Below, piece after piece: positions 15,642-23,979 of a DNA stretch of 64,000 nucleotides (position 1 is the first letter of the stretch; the number at the start of each line of letters is the position of its first letter). Under the pieces are notes generated by a model, which made no database searches, was not told the origin of the DNA, and saw only the letters and a program-made list of their open reading frames with translations. The DNA lies in the NCBI RefSeq assembly GCF_006540305.1, contig NZ_BJOR01000001.1:1550001-1614000 (forward strand), read 5' to 3'. The stretch is from Streptomyces sp. 6-11-2. Its GTDB lineage: Bacteria > Actinomycetota > Actinomycetes > Streptomycetales > Streptomycetaceae. The position numbers were made by a program, and so were the translations under genes.

Positions 15642-16640
15642 CTAACTCGTACTGCAGGAGACCGTCGGCCAGGTCCAGGTGCCGTTGGTCTGTATGGTCA
15701 CGCCCCAGTTGTTGCCGTTGCCGTTGGGCTTGGCCACCAGCACCTGCGAACTCGGATAACTCGCACTGATGTTCCAGGTCGCGATGATCTTCTCCGGCGA
15801 CGGAACGTTCATCGTCACCGTCCAGTTGCTGGAACCGCTCACCGACACGTTCAGGTTGTACCGGTCACTCCACTGCTGACCCGCCGACAGCGTCGCGGTA
15901 CACCCACCGGTGCCACCACCACCGCCGCCACCGCCGCCGGAGCCGCCTCCGTCGGGGGCCACGGCGCGGCCGGTCTGCGGGGAGATCATGCCGGAGCACA
16001 GGCCCTTGGAGGCCAGGGTCTGCGCGATGCGCGGAATCGCGGCGAGCGTGTTGGCGGGCCACTCGTGCATGAGGATGATCTGGCCGTTGCCGAGCCGGGA
16101 GACGGCCTGCACGATCGCGTCGGTGCTCGCGCCGTTCCAGTCCTGCGAGTCGACGTCCCAGATGATCTCGGTCAGGCCGTACTTGGCCTCGACCGACTTC
16201 AGCGTCGAGTTGGTCTCGCCGTAGGGCGGCCGGAACAGCTTCGGCGTACCACCGCCCGCGGCGGCGATGGCCTGCTGGGTCCGGGAGAGTTCCGAGTCGA
16301 TCTGCGACTGGCTCTGCTGGATCAGGTGCGGGTGGGTGTAGCTGTGGTTGCCGACCCACATACCGGCGTCGACCTGGGCCCGTACCTGGGCCGGGTAGGA
16401 GGCCGCGAACTGGCCCTCGTTGAACATCGTGGCCCGCAGCCCGTTCTGCTTCAGCGCGTTGAGCAGGGCCGGGGTGCGGTCGTTGGACGGGCCGTCGTCG
16501 AAGGTGAGTCCGACGTACCCGTTGCAGGTGGCCGCGTACGACGGAGTGGCGTCGACGGTCAGGGAGCCCGCCACGGCCAGCGCCGTGACGGCCAGTCCCG
16601 CGAACAGGGACCGCAGTGACGCAAGTGGTCTGGTTCTCAT
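15642..16640 (-). CDS. axeA: Secreted acetylxylan esterase (CE4) with CBM2
   Basis: 332 residues from ATG 16640. Residues 1-36 are a secretion signal (ending ATPSYA). The CE4/NodB domain carries all motifs: TFDDGP at about 46, HSYTH at about 99, RPPYG, DVDSQDW and ILMHEW, so it should be a metal-dependent deacetylase removing acetyl groups from xylan. A glycine-rich linker (about 234-246) leads to a CBM2 carbohydrate-binding module ([20 protein letters not shown] to WTWPTVSC) that binds cellulose or xylan. The architecture and order match the xlnB-axeA pair of S. lividans. It lies 44 bp after xlnB and is probably co-transcribed with it. The CBM coding DNA is identical to that of xlnB. Confidence 0.9.
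   Translation of the reverse strand: MRTRPLASLRSLFAGLAVTALAVAGSLTVDATPSYAATCNGYVGLTFDDGPSNDRTPALLNALKQNGLRATMFNEGQFAASYPAQVRAQVDAGMWVGNHSYTHPHLIQQSQSQIDSELSRTQQAIAAAGGGTPKLFRPPYGETNSTLKSVEAKYGLTEIIWDVDSQDWNGASTDAIVQAVSRLGNGQIILMHEWPANTLAAIPRIAQTLASKGLCSGMISPQTGRAVAPDGGGSGGGGGGGGGTGGCTATLSAGQQWSDRYNLNVSVSGSSNWTVTMNVPSPEKIIATWNISASYPSSQVLVAKPNGNGNNWGVTIQTNGTWTWPTVSCSTS
15652..15932 (-). repeat. 281-bp duplicated CBM2/linker segment, axeA copy
   Basis: I found no difference between this stretch and 16695-16975 when reading both through, at an offset of 1043 bp. It encodes the CBM2 and the start of the glycine linker. The flanking catalytic domains are unrelated, so a recent duplication or ongoing gene conversion is needed to explain the identity. 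Confidence 0.85.
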
Positions 16641-16684
16641 GCGGCTTGGGACCTTTCTGAAGGGGGTCTTCGGGGTCGGCGGGG

Positions 16685-17695
16685 TCAGCTCGCGCTGCAG
16701 GAGACCGTCGGCCAGGTCCAGGTGCCGTTGGTCTGTATGGTCACGCCCCAGTTGTTGCCGTTGCCGTTGGGCTTGGCCACCAGCACCTGCGAACTCGGAT
16801 AACTCGCACTGATGTTCCAGGTCGCGATGATCTTCTCCGGCGACGGAACGTTCATCGTCACCGTCCAGTTGCTGGAACCGCTCACCGACACGTTCAGGTT
16901 GTACCGGTCACTCCACTGCTGACCCGCCGACAGCGTCGCGGTACACCCACCGGTGCCACCACCACCGCCGCCACCACCACCACCGCCACCACCGGAACCG
17001 GCGTCGCCCACGGTGATGTTGGAGTTGCCGCTGCTCTGGTAACCCTCGGTCGCCATGATCATGTAGTTGAAGGTGCCCAGCTTCATTCCCTTGCCGGCCC
17101 AGGCGTCGAAGTGGCTGCCGGTGGTGATGGTTCCACCGGTCTTCTTCGACTGGCGGACGCTCCAGTACTGGTCGAAGGTCCGGGTGCCCTCGATGGAGGG
17201 GGCGTTGACCCGTGTCGTCTTGTAGATGTCGTACGTGCCGCCGTCGCTGGTGACGGTGCCCATGTATGTTCCGGTGGGCCGGTAGGTGCCCCAGTTGTCG
17301 ACGACGTAGTACTCGACGAGCGGGTTGGTCGTCCACCCGTAGAGGGCGAGGTAGGCGTTGCCGGACGGGTTGAAGCTGCCCGAGTAGTTCACGCTCCTGC
17401 GTCCGCCGGTGCTCCAGCCCTTGCCGGCGACGAAGTTGCCGGTGTTGCTCCATGAGGTGCTGTAGTTGCCGCCGGACCCCATGTTCATGGAGACGGTGCC
17501 CGGGCTGTCGGTCCAGAACGAGTAGTAGTAGCCGTTGTTGGTGCCGGTCTGGTTCGAGGTGACGACCGTGTCGGCGCTGGCGGCGCCCGGCAGTGTCATC
17601 GCGGCCATGACAACCAGGGCGGCGGTGCAGAGACTCCTGATGAACCACGTGAAGCGACCGCGTCTGCGGCCGTTCTCCCGGAAGAGCGTGTTCAT
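16685..17695 (-). CDS. xlnB: Secreted endo-1,4-beta-xylanase GH11 with CBM2
   Basis: 336 residues from ATG 17695, preceded by GGAGGAAGC. A twin-arginine-like basic N-terminus ([14 protein letters not shown]) and hydrophobic stretch end at ASA, so the mature protein begins [17 protein letters not shown]. The GH11 domain is complete, with the nucleophile Glu in [19 protein letters not shown] and the acid/base Glu in [12 protein letters not shown]. It cleaves internal xylan linkages outside the cell. A 15-glycine linker precedes a C-terminal CBM2. Expression is probably xylan-controlled through TTTCG/CGAAA-type sites upstream. It forms an operon with axeA, so main-chain cleavage and deacetylation are produced together. 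Confidence 0.92.
   Translation of the reverse strand: MNTLFRENGRRRGRFTWFIRSLCTAALVVMAAMTLPGAASADTVVTSNQTGTNNGYYYSFWTDSPGTVSMNMGSGGNYSTSWSNTGNFVAGKGWSTGGRRSVNYSGSFNPSGNAYLALYGWTTNPLVEYYVVDNWGTYRPTGTYMGTVTSDGGTYDIYKTTRVNAPSIEGTRTFDQYWSVRQSKKTGGTITTGSHFDAWAGKGMKLGTFNYMIMATEGYQSSGNSNITVGDAGSGGGGGGGGGGGGGTGGCTATLSAGQQWSDRYNLNVSVSGSSNWTVTMNVPSPEKIIATWNISASYPSSQVLVAKPNGNGNNWGVTIQTNGTWTWPTVSCSAS
16695..16975 (-). repeat. 281-bp duplicated CBM2/linker segment, xlnB copy
   Basis: Partner of 15652-15932. Identity begins at the last cysteine codons of the CBM2 and ends within the glycine codons of the linker, where the two genes start to differ in GGC/GGT usage and linker length. Confidence 0.85.
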
Positions 17696-17820
17696 GTCCG
17701 TGCTTCCTCCTCGTGAGGGTGGTGGGGGGCGGGCAGCACGGCAGGACCTCACGGAACGGCCGGCTGCCAGGAGGTGACGCAGCGGTGAGAAGTGTTGAGC
17801 CGGGCCCGTCGGGTGTCAAC

Positions 17821-17850
17821 AGTTTCGGTCGGAATTTCGAAACGTTCGCT
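17821..17850 (-). promoter_or_regulatory. Candidate xylanase operator upstream of xlnB
   Basis: TTTCGG at 17823-17828 and the palindrome TTTCGAAA at 17835-17842 lie about 140 bp before the xlnB start. Streptomycete xylanase promoters are known to carry repeated CGAAA/TTTCG boxes bound by a xylose-responsive repressor; assigning these bases to that role is inference. Confidence 0.5.
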
Positions 17851-17956
17851 CGGGCCGGGAGCCGCACGGAGGCGTGTTTTACCTGCTCAGAGCAACAGTC
17901 ACCGGAACCGTCCAAGTGTGCCCGAGCAGACGCCGATGCTCTAGATCAACTTTAAG

Positions 17957-17989
17957 GCCGACACCTTCGAAAGTTTCGAGGATGTCGGC
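17957..17989. promoter_or_regulatory. Large imperfect palindrome: operator or terminator
   Basis: Arms GCCGACA and TGTCGGC enclose the 11-bp palindrome CGAAAGTTTCG at 17968-17978. It is 8 bp beyond the stop of the gene ending at 17997, so it may terminate that transcript, but the CGAAA core also matches the xylanase operator type. Both roles are possible. Confidence 0.5.
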
Positions 17990-17996
17990 CCACTCA

Positions 17997-18581
17997 CTAC
18001 GCCCCGTACAGGTCCTCAGACGCACGCACCGGCAGGTGGCAGGCCGTCAGGTGCCGGGCCGCACCGGCCGCGCCGACTCCGCGGACCAGGATCGCGCCCC
18101 CGCGCTCCGGGCCGTCCGAGGTGGCCTCCAGGACCCTGGCCCGTACGGCGCCGGACCCGATCTCCACCAGCACGGTGCGCGCCCCGGCGGGGTCCGGGAG
18201 GGTGACCTCCAGCGAGGCGTCCGGTTCGGTCCGGGCCACGGCGGCGCACCACACCGCGACCGTGGCCGGGTCCCAGCCGCCCGGCACCTCGACGGGCACG
18301 GTGGCGGCCGGGCCCCGCAGCGACAGCCGGCCCGCCGGCCGCGCACCGCGCTCGGCGGCCGCCCGCCACAGCGTGTCCAGGTCCGCCGCGTGCACGGTCC
18401 GGCCGACCCGGTCGCCGAGCAGGTATCCCGCGGACAGCCAGGCCCGGACCCGCAGTCCCGATCCGGGCCCCAGGAGCCGTTCGGTCCGCGCCGCGCGGGC
18501 GGCCAGGACGGCGCGGCCGGGCGGGGCCAGGACGTCCTCCCAGCGCGGTACGGAACGGCCCGCTCCGCAGGCTCCGCACAT
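17997..18581 (-). CDS. Conserved hypothetical protein with N-terminal CxxC
   Basis: 194 residues from ATG 18581. The protein opens MCGACGAGRSVPRWEDVL with two cysteines spaced CxxC, which could bind zinc. The rest is alanine- and arginine-rich with segments RLSLRGPAATVPVEVPGGWD and TVLVEIGSGAVRARVLEA that look like beta strands. No family is recognised. It is 57 bp downstream of the SDR gene ending at 18639 and is probably the last gene of the LacI-controlled operon starting at 23758. The intervening 18598-18650 stretch is a low-complexity run of GGGCAT-like units. Confidence 0.55.
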   Translation of the reverse strand: MCGACGAGRSVPRWEDVLAPPGRAVLAARAARTERLLGPGSGLRVRAWLSAGYLLGDRVGRTVHAADLDTLWRAAAERGARPAGRLSLRGPAATVPVEVPGGWDPATVAVWCAAVARTEPDASLEVTLPDPAGARTVLVEIGSGAVRARVLEATSDGPERGGAILVRGVGAAGAARHLTACHLPVRASEDLYGA

Positions 18582-18638
18582 CGTGGCTCCCTCCTGTCAG
18601 GGCATCAGGGCATGGGCATGGGCATCAGGGCATGGACA

Positions 18639-19388
18639 TCACGGCATGATGTCGCCGCTGTTGGGTCCGAGGGTCTGCCCCACGTAGAGGTTGCCGCCCG
18701 GATCACTGGCCAGCAGCACGGCGGTGGGGGCGACTTCCGCCGGGACCCCGAACCGGCCGAGGGGCAGCTCGGCCTGCTTGGCCTGCTTCCAGTCCTCGCT
18801 GATCCCCTCCACCAGTGGGGTGAACACCGGTCCCGGAGCGATGGCGTTGACCAGCACCCCGTGCGGGGCGACCTCACGGGCCAGGGCCTTGGTCAGCCCG
18901 ATGACGCCGGCCTTGGCCGCCGAGTAGTGCACCAGGCCCTCGCCCCCCTTGATGCCCAGCTGGCTGGCGATGTTGATGACCCGTCCGCTGCCGCGCGCGA
19001 CCATGTGCGGGACCGTCCACCGGCAGCACAGGAACACGCTGCGCAGATCGATCGCGATCATCTCGTCCCAGGTCTCGACGTCCATCTCGACCAGCGGAAC
19101 CTCGGTGAGGATCCCCGCGGAGTTGACCAGGACGTCGGGCACGCCCAGGGCGGCCACACAGCTCTCCACCATCTGCCGGGTCTGCTCCGCGTCGGCCACG
19201 TCGACGACCGCGGTGGCCGTCCTCGTGCCCTGCCGCGCGTAGCGCTCGGCCAGGGCGGCGAGCCGGTCGGCGTCGCGGTCGGCCAGGAAGAGCCGCGCGC
19301 CCTCGGCCGCGTAGGCGTCGGCGATGGCCGTGCCGATGCCGCTCGCCGCGCCGGTCACCAGGGCGACCTGATCCTGGAGGAGTCCCAT
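18639..19388 (-). CDS. SDR family oxidoreductase
   Basis: 249 residues from ATG 19388. It is a classical SDR: TGAASGIGTAIADAYAAEGA at 13-32, LADRD (acidic residue favouring NAD), NSAG at about 90, INIASQLG with the catalytic Ser, and VHYSAAKAG with Tyr and Lys. It resembles 3-oxoacyl-ACP-reductase-like sugar or alcohol dehydrogenases (LVNAIAPGPVFTPL). It lies in a leftward cluster with another SDR, an MFS transporter, a NodB-fold hydrolase and an asparaginase, so a catabolic rather than biosynthetic role is likely. Substrate unknown. Confidence 0.85.
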   Translation of the reverse strand: MGLLQDQVALVTGAASGIGTAIADAYAAEGARLFLADRDADRLAALAERYARQGTRTATAVVDVADAEQTRQMVESCVAALGVPDVLVNSAGILTEVPLVEMDVETWDEMIAIDLRSVFLCCRWTVPHMVARGSGRVINIASQLGIKGGEGLVHYSAAKAGVIGLTKALAREVAPHGVLVNAIAPGPVFTPLVEGISEDWKQAKQAELPLGRFGVPAEVAPTAVLLASDPGGNLYVGQTLGPNSGDIMP

Positions 19389-19435
19389 GCCGTTCACCTT
19401 TCCGCGCTGTTCCGTGTGCTGCCGCCGCCGCGCCG

Positions 19436-20239
19436 TCACTCCGGCCACCGGACCGTCAGACCGCCGTCCACGATCAGCTCCTGCCCGGTGATGTACGCGG
19501 CGTCGTCGCTGGTGAGGAAGCGGATCGCGCGGGCGACCTCGTCGGCGTGACCCACCCGGCCCGCCGGGATGCTCCGGCCGGCCCGCTCCAGCCCGGCGCG
19601 GCCCAGCGAGTTGGCCTCGTCGAGCGACTGCGGGGTCTCGATCAGCCCGGGGATGACGGTGTTGACGCGGATGCCGCGCGGGGCGAGTTCGGTCGCCAGC
19701 GACCGGCACAGCCCCAGCACCCCGCTCTTGGCGGCGGCGTAGTGGGCGTGGTCGTCCCAGCCGTACACCCCGCCGGCGATGGAGGAGACCGCCACCATGG
19801 CACCGGGGCCGGTCATCACCGCGGCGGCGGAGCGGAAGGTGCGCAGCACACCGGTCAGGTCGACCGAGAGCATGTCGTTCCAGGCGTCGTCGTCGAGTTC
19901 CGCCAGGGCGGCCCGGCGCAGCACACCGGCGCCGGCGACGGCGATGTCCAGCCGCCCGTACGTCTCCACGGCGGACCGGGCCAGGGCGTCGACCTGTCCG
20001 CTGTCCCGGACGTCGACCGCGACCGCGGTGCACCGGCCGCCGGCGGCCTCGACCAGCCGTATGGTCTCCTCCGCGCTGTGCGGGTCCTTGGGGTAGAAGC
20101 CGACGACGCTGTCGGCCCCGGCGCGCGCGTACGCGACCGCCAGGGCGCGGCCGATGCCGCTCGCGCCGCCGGTGATGACGGCCACCTTTCCGGCCAGTCC
20201 GTCGTCGCGGGCGGGTGCGGTGTGCTCGTGGGAGGACAT
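19436..20239 (-). CDS. SDR family oxidoreductase
   Basis: 267 residues from ATG 20239. The SDR motifs are TGGASGIGRALAVAYARAGA at about 23-42, the altered AGAG in place of NNAG (VAGAGVLRRAAL), VAVSSIAGGVYG with the catalytic Ser, and HYAAAKSG with Tyr/Lys. The C-terminus GQELIVDGGLTVRW is typical of FabG-like enzymes. The cofactor loop has FYPKDPH rather than a clear acidic or basic discriminator. It is separated by 47 bp from the downstream SDR and by 93 bp from the upstream MFS gene. Two SDRs in one operon suggest successive oxidation or reduction of related intermediates. Confidence 0.85.
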   Translation of the reverse strand: MSSHEHTAPARDDGLAGKVAVITGGASGIGRALAVAYARAGADSVVGFYPKDPHSAEETIRLVEAAGGRCTAVAVDVRDSGQVDALARSAVETYGRLDIAVAGAGVLRRAALAELDDDAWNDMLSVDLTGVLRTFRSAAAVMTGPGAMVAVSSIAGGVYGWDDHAHYAAAKSGVLGLCRSLATELAPRGIRVNTVIPGLIETPQSLDEANSLGRAGLERAGRSIPAGRVGHADEVARAIRFLTSDDAAYITGQELIVDGGLTVRWPE

Positions 20240-20332
20240 GTCCTGCCTTTCGTGGGGTTCCCGGTGCGTGGCGGGTGCGGGCCGCCACGCACCGGGATGC
20301 GAGGGGGGACGGGGGCTCGGTGGGACGGGGGC

Positions 20333-21724
20333 TCAGTGCGCCGCGGCGAGGGAGGCGGGCTCGTCGTCCTCGTCCTGGCTGACCTTGCGGGCGCCGAGCA
20401 TCAGGACGCCGGAGAGGAACATCCCGAGGGCGCCCGCGATGAACGCGGCGGTGGTGGCGCCGGCGCCGAGGCCGATGATCGCGCTGAGCAGGGCCGAGCC
20501 GATGATCGCGCCGACCGGGCCCATCACATGGGCGGTGTTGGAGCCGATGCCCCGGACCCGGGCCGGGAACGACTCGCCCATGTAGAAGAGCATCGCCGAG
20601 TACGGTCCGTTGAGGAAGAACAGGCCCAGCGCGTACATGGGGATGACGTAGGCGCTGCTGTTGGGTCCGAAGAGCATCGCGGTCATCACGACGCCGCCGA
20701 TGCTCCAACCGACGATGATGGTCGCGCGCCGGCCGATCCGGTCGCCGAGGTATCCGTGGAAGAGGTAGCCGAGGAATCCGGCGAGGTTGGCCAGGATCAG
20801 CACGACCAGCGCGCTGGAGAACGAGACGCCCTTGCCGTCGGTGAGCACGGTGGTGCCCAGTACCGAGAAGACCTGGATGCCCATCCAGTTGAACAGCCAC
20901 GCGCCGGACAGGCACAGGGTGTGGCGCCGCAGGTCCGGGGCGAAGAGCTGGCGCAGTCCCGACTCGTTGTCGCGGCTGATGTCCAGGCTGTAGAGCTCCG
21001 CCAGCCGGGCCGCGTCGTCCTCGCGGCCCTCCTTGCGCAGTTCGCGGGTGCGCTTCAGGGCGACGAAGGAGGGCGACTCGCGGAGCTTGGACCCGGCGAC
21101 GAGGATGACGACGACCGGGAAGGTGGCCAGCAGGAAGATCCAGCGCCAGCCCATCAGCGGCAGCAGCACGGCGGCGAACGCCGATGCCAGGAGGGCCCCG
21201 ACCGGCCAGCCGCTCTGCACGAAGCTGAACAGGAAGCCGCGCCGCCGGCTCTTTCCGTACATCTCGTTGAGGTAGACGCTGTTGACGACCTCTTCGGAGT
21301 AGCCGAGGCCCGAGATGGCGCGGACCCCGATCAGCGAGGCGGCGCCGCCGACCAGGGCGGTGAAGCCGGAGGAGAGCGCCGCGCCCGCCGTGGTGACGAT
21401 CAGGCTCGGCTTGCGCCCCCACCGGTCCAGCATCGGCCCGACCAGCAGCGAGACGACGAAGGTGCCGACCGTGACGCCGGTCGCGATCGCCGTGGCCTGA
21501 CCGGTGGTCCAGCCGAACGTCTCGGAGATCTTCGGCAGCAGGGTGCCGAAGAGGACGAAGTCGTAGACCGAGAAGACCCAGGCCAGGAAGCAGACCACGG
21601 TGGTGGTCATGATGGTGCGCCGGCTCAGGGTGGGCGGGCCCTTGAGGAGGACCTCGTCCGAGGGCGTGCCGGTGCGGGGCCACTCGGTCTCGTGGACTAT
21701 TCCGGGGTTCTGCGCGGTGGTCAT
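20333..21724 (-). CDS. MFS transporter, sugar/organic-acid porter type
   Basis: 463 residues from ATG 21724, with 12 predicted membrane helices. The first-loop motif [14 protein letters not shown] and its repeat [13 protein letters not shown] identify an MFS symporter; the long central loop ([20 protein letters not shown]) is cytoplasmic. The order of motifs ([14 protein letters not shown] in helix 1, [12 protein letters not shown] late) is like the aromatic-acid/metabolite symporter families, so it probably imports the substrate of this operon. Its ATG overlaps the stop of the NodB-fold gene by 4 bp (ATGA), indicating translational coupling. Confidence 0.85.
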   Translation of the reverse strand: MTTAQNPGIVHETEWPRTGTPSDEVLLKGPPTLSRRTIMTTTVVCFLAWVFSVYDFVLFGTLLPKISETFGWTTGQATAIATGVTVGTFVVSLLVGPMLDRWGRKPSLIVTTAGAALSSGFTALVGGAASLIGVRAISGLGYSEEVVNSVYLNEMYGKSRRRGFLFSFVQSGWPVGALLASAFAAVLLPLMGWRWIFLLATFPVVVILVAGSKLRESPSFVALKRTRELRKEGREDDAARLAELYSLDISRDNESGLRQLFAPDLRRHTLCLSGAWLFNWMGIQVFSVLGTTVLTDGKGVSFSSALVVLILANLAGFLGYLFHGYLGDRIGRRATIIVGWSIGGVVMTAMLFGPNSSAYVIPMYALGLFFLNGPYSAMLFYMGESFPARVRGIGSNTAHVMGPVGAIIGSALLSAIIGLGAGATTAAFIAGALGMFLSGVLMLGARKVSQDEDDEPASLAAAH

Positions 21725-22614
21725 CTGCTGTCGCCCTTCTGACGCGGGTTGCGGGCGGCGAAGTCGTCCGCGATCTGGTCGAAGGTCACCCAGCGGACGC
21801 CTTCGTGGGAGTTGATGTGGTCGATCAGCCGCTCCAGCATCAGCAGCACCTGCGGGCGGCCGGCCACGTCGGGGTGGATGGTCATGGTGAAGGCGGCGTG
21901 GTCCATCTCCCGGTGCACCCAGTCGAACTGGTCGCGCCACATCTGCTCGATGTCACGGGGGTTGACGAAGCCGTGGCTGTTCGGGCTGGCCTTGATGAAC
22001 ATCATCGGAGGCAGGTCGTCGAGGTACCAGTTGGCCGGGATCTCGATGAGGTCCGTCTCGTGTCCGCGGACCAGGGGCTTCATCCAGGTGTCGGCCGGCT
22101 TGCTGTAGTCGATCTTCGTCCAGGAGTCGCCGACCCGGACGTAGTACGGCTCGAAGTCCCGGTGCATCAGCGAGTGGTCGTACTTGATGCCCCGCTCCAG
22201 CAGCAGTTCGTTGGTGACCGGGCTGAACTCCCACCAGGGGGCCACATATCCGGTCGGACGGCGGCCGGAGCGGGTCTCGATCAGCTCGATGCAGCGGTCC
22301 AGGACCGCTGACTCCTGCTCGCGGCTCATGGCGATCGGGTTCTCGTGGCTGTAGCCGTGCACGCCGATCTCGTGGCCGGCGGCGACACAGGCGTCGAACT
22401 CCTCCGGGAAGGTCTCGACGGAGTGGCCGGGCCAGAAGAACGTCTGGGTCAGGCCGCGGCGCCGGAACAGCTCCAGCAGGCGCGGCACGCCGACCTCGCC
22501 CGCGAACAGCCCGCGGGAGATGTCGTCGGGCGAGTCCTCGCCCCCGTAGGAGCCGAGCCATCCGCCGACGGCGTCTACGTCCACACCGAAGCCGACGAGG
22601 ATTTCCTTGGTCAT
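21721..22614 (-). CDS. NodB-fold hydrolase (PgdA/cyclic imidase-like)
   Basis: 297 residues from ATG 22614, chosen because AAGGAG lies 6 nt before it; another ATG at 22620 overlaps that spacing. Polysaccharide deacetylase-like motifs are present: [16 protein letters not shown] with the metal Asp pair, [13 protein letters not shown] (HxxxH) and [13 protein letters not shown]. The subtype, with [20 protein letters not shown] and [18 protein letters not shown], matches cytosolic proteins that include Helicobacter PgdA and cyclic imide hydrolases, not secreted sugar deacetylases; there is no signal peptide. Together with the asparaginase-type amidohydrolase upstream, a role in opening cyclic imides or related amides is plausible but inferred. 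Confidence 0.75.
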   Translation of the reverse strand: MTKEILVGFGVDVDAVGGWLGSYGGEDSPDDISRGLFAGEVGVPRLLELFRRRGLTQTFFWPGHSVETFPEEFDACVAAGHEIGVHGYSHENPIAMSREQESAVLDRCIELIETRSGRRPTGYVAPWWEFSPVTNELLLERGIKYDHSLMHRDFEPYYVRVGDSWTKIDYSKPADTWMKPLVRGHETDLIEIPANWYLDDLPPMMFIKASPNSHGFVNPRDIEQMWRDQFDWVHREMDHAAFTMTIHPDVAGRPQVLLMLERLIDHINSHEGVRWVTFDQIADDFAARNPRQKGDSR

Positions 22615-22738
22615 CGACATCTCCTTGTTCTTGATGGGGTTGCTGTGGGTGGGCTCTTGATGGGGTTGGTTGCTGTGGGGGGGGGTCGGAAGGACCGGGA
22701 TGGGTCAGGAAGTCGGGACGGGTCGGGGAGCCGGGAGG

Positions 22739-23758
22739 TCAGGCCGTCGGGAGTCGGTCAGGAGCCGGTTCGGACGAAGGGTCCCGTCCGGCGAGCCAGG
22801 CGCGGACGAGTGCGTCCGGCGACCGGCCGGGTACGGCGCTCGCGACGGCCAGCAGCAGCCGGGCCTGCCAGGGACTGAGGTCGCCGGCGAAGATCGCGCC
22901 GACCCTTTGCAGTTCGGCGCCGCCGCCCGCGTAGAGGGGTTCGACCGGGCCGGAGTGCACCCGTGAGCAGATGAGTACCGGATGGCCCGCCGCCACGGCC
23001 TCGGCGACCGCCTCCACCAGCTCCGGCCCGGCGTTGCCCGCGCCGACCGCCGCCACCACGACCCCGGCGGCGCCCGCGGCCAGGCTCGCCCGGACGAACA
23101 GCCCGTCCGCACCGGGGTAGGCCGGCACCACGTCCACCCGGGGCAGCCGGGGCAGGTCGAGATCGAAGGGCAGCCGCGGGCTGGGTCTCGGCTGCCACAG
23201 CGGGACCACGCGCCGGCCCACCACGCGGAGCGCCGGTCCACGTCCGGGCGCGGTGAAGGCGTGCGCCGACATGGTGTCGCTCTTGCGGACCCCGCGCGCG
23301 GGGAAGGCGAAACCGTCGAAGACCAGCAGCGGGCCGTGCCCGCGGGCGGCGTCGTCGGCGGCCACGGCGAGGGCGTCGCCCAGGTTGCCCGGGCCGTCGG
23401 CGGCGCGGTCGTCGAACGGGCGCTGCGCGCCGGTCAGCACGATCGGCCGCGGGTCGTCGAACGCCAGGTCGAGCAGGAAGGCGGTCTCCTCCATGGTGTC
23501 GGTGCCGTGCGTCATCACCACCCCGTCGGCGCCGTCGCGCAGTGTGCCGCGCACCTCGCGGGCCAGCGACAGCAGGTCGGCGGTGTCGAAGGCGTAGCTG
23601 CCCCGGGTGACCACGTCCCGCACGCTCACCTCCGCACCGTCCGGCAGCGGACCGACCGACGCGACCAGTTCTTCCGCGAGCACGGTCGCCCGGCGGCCCT
23701 CCGCCCCGGACCGGCTCGCGATGGTGCCGCCGGTTGCCACGACCTGGATACGACGCAT
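22739..23758 (-). CDS. Asparaginase family amidohydrolase
   Basis: 339 residues from ATG 23758. It has the catalytic threonine in the N-terminal VVATGGTIAS (T12) and the second triad in GVVMTHGTDTMEETAF, plus the tetramer-type C-terminal domain. There is no signal peptide, so it is cytoplasmic. L-asparagine or a half-amide such as succinamate could be the substrate; given the NodB-fold imidase-like neighbour I favour a half-amide, but the sequence cannot decide. It is the first gene of the leftward operon, with the LacI-type operators immediately upstream. The gap to the NodB-fold gene (22615-22738) has low-complexity GGGTTG-rich DNA. Confidence 0.88.
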   Translation of the reverse strand: MRRIQVVATGGTIASRSGAEGRRATVLAEELVASVGPLPDGAEVSVRDVVTRGSYAFDTADLLSLAREVRGTLRDGADGVVMTHGTDTMEETAFLLDLAFDDPRPIVLTGAQRPFDDRAADGPGNLGDALAVAADDAARGHGPLLVFDGFAFPARGVRKSDTMSAHAFTAPGRGPALRVVGRRVVPLWQPRPSPRLPFDLDLPRLPRVDVVPAYPGADGLFVRASLAAGAAGVVVAAVGAGNAGPELVEAVAEAVAAGHPVLICSRVHSGPVEPLYAGGGAELQRVGAIFAGDLSPWQARLLLAVASAVPGRSPDALVRAWLAGRDPSSEPAPDRLPTA

Positions 23759-23765
23759 GAACCCA

Positions 23766-23789
23766 CTCTCCGCAATCGATTGCGGAGAG
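23766..23789. promoter_or_regulatory. LacI-family operator, perfect 24-bp palindrome
   Basis: A perfect palindrome of 24 bp with the centre CGCAATCGATTGCG, including the CG at its axis typical of LacI/PurR sites. It begins 8 bp upstream of the asparaginase start, so repressor binding would block transcription of the operon. Confidence 0.85.
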
Positions 23790-23794
23790 GCTAT

Positions 23795-23806
23795 GCAAAC
23801 GATTGC
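23795..23806. promoter_or_regulatory. Second LacI-type operator
   Basis: GCAAACGATTGC matches the core of the neighbouring palindrome with one asymmetric position. The two centres are 23 bp apart, about two helical turns, which would allow cooperative binding on one face of the DNA. Confidence 0.7.
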
Positions 23807-23979
23807 GTCCGGTCAATGGGTTGCCGCACACTTGTCTGGCCGGAGGGTTCGGGGATGTGCGAAGCTCAAGGGCGCGGCGCGGGGGCGCCTACGGGTTCCG
23901 GCAGGAGTCCGGCGGAGCCCGAGACCCGCCCAGAAGCACTGAGAAGCACCGAGACGAACCGAAAAGAGGGGCAGCGAGC

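Noticed and set aside
13893..16619. A 900-codon open frame on the plus strand
   Set aside because: Composed of proline, arginine and alanine-rich nonsense, it is a shadow of the membrane protein and axeA genes, which have clear domains. High GC makes such frames common.
18598..18650. GGGCAT-like repeats as a regulatory array
   Set aside because: Irregular units in a short intergenic stretch; best explained as low-complexity drift.
18639..21683. A 1014-codon open frame on the minus strand
   Set aside because: Only its last 249 codons encode a recognisable SDR; the rest is the wrong frame of the neighbouring SDR and MFS genes.
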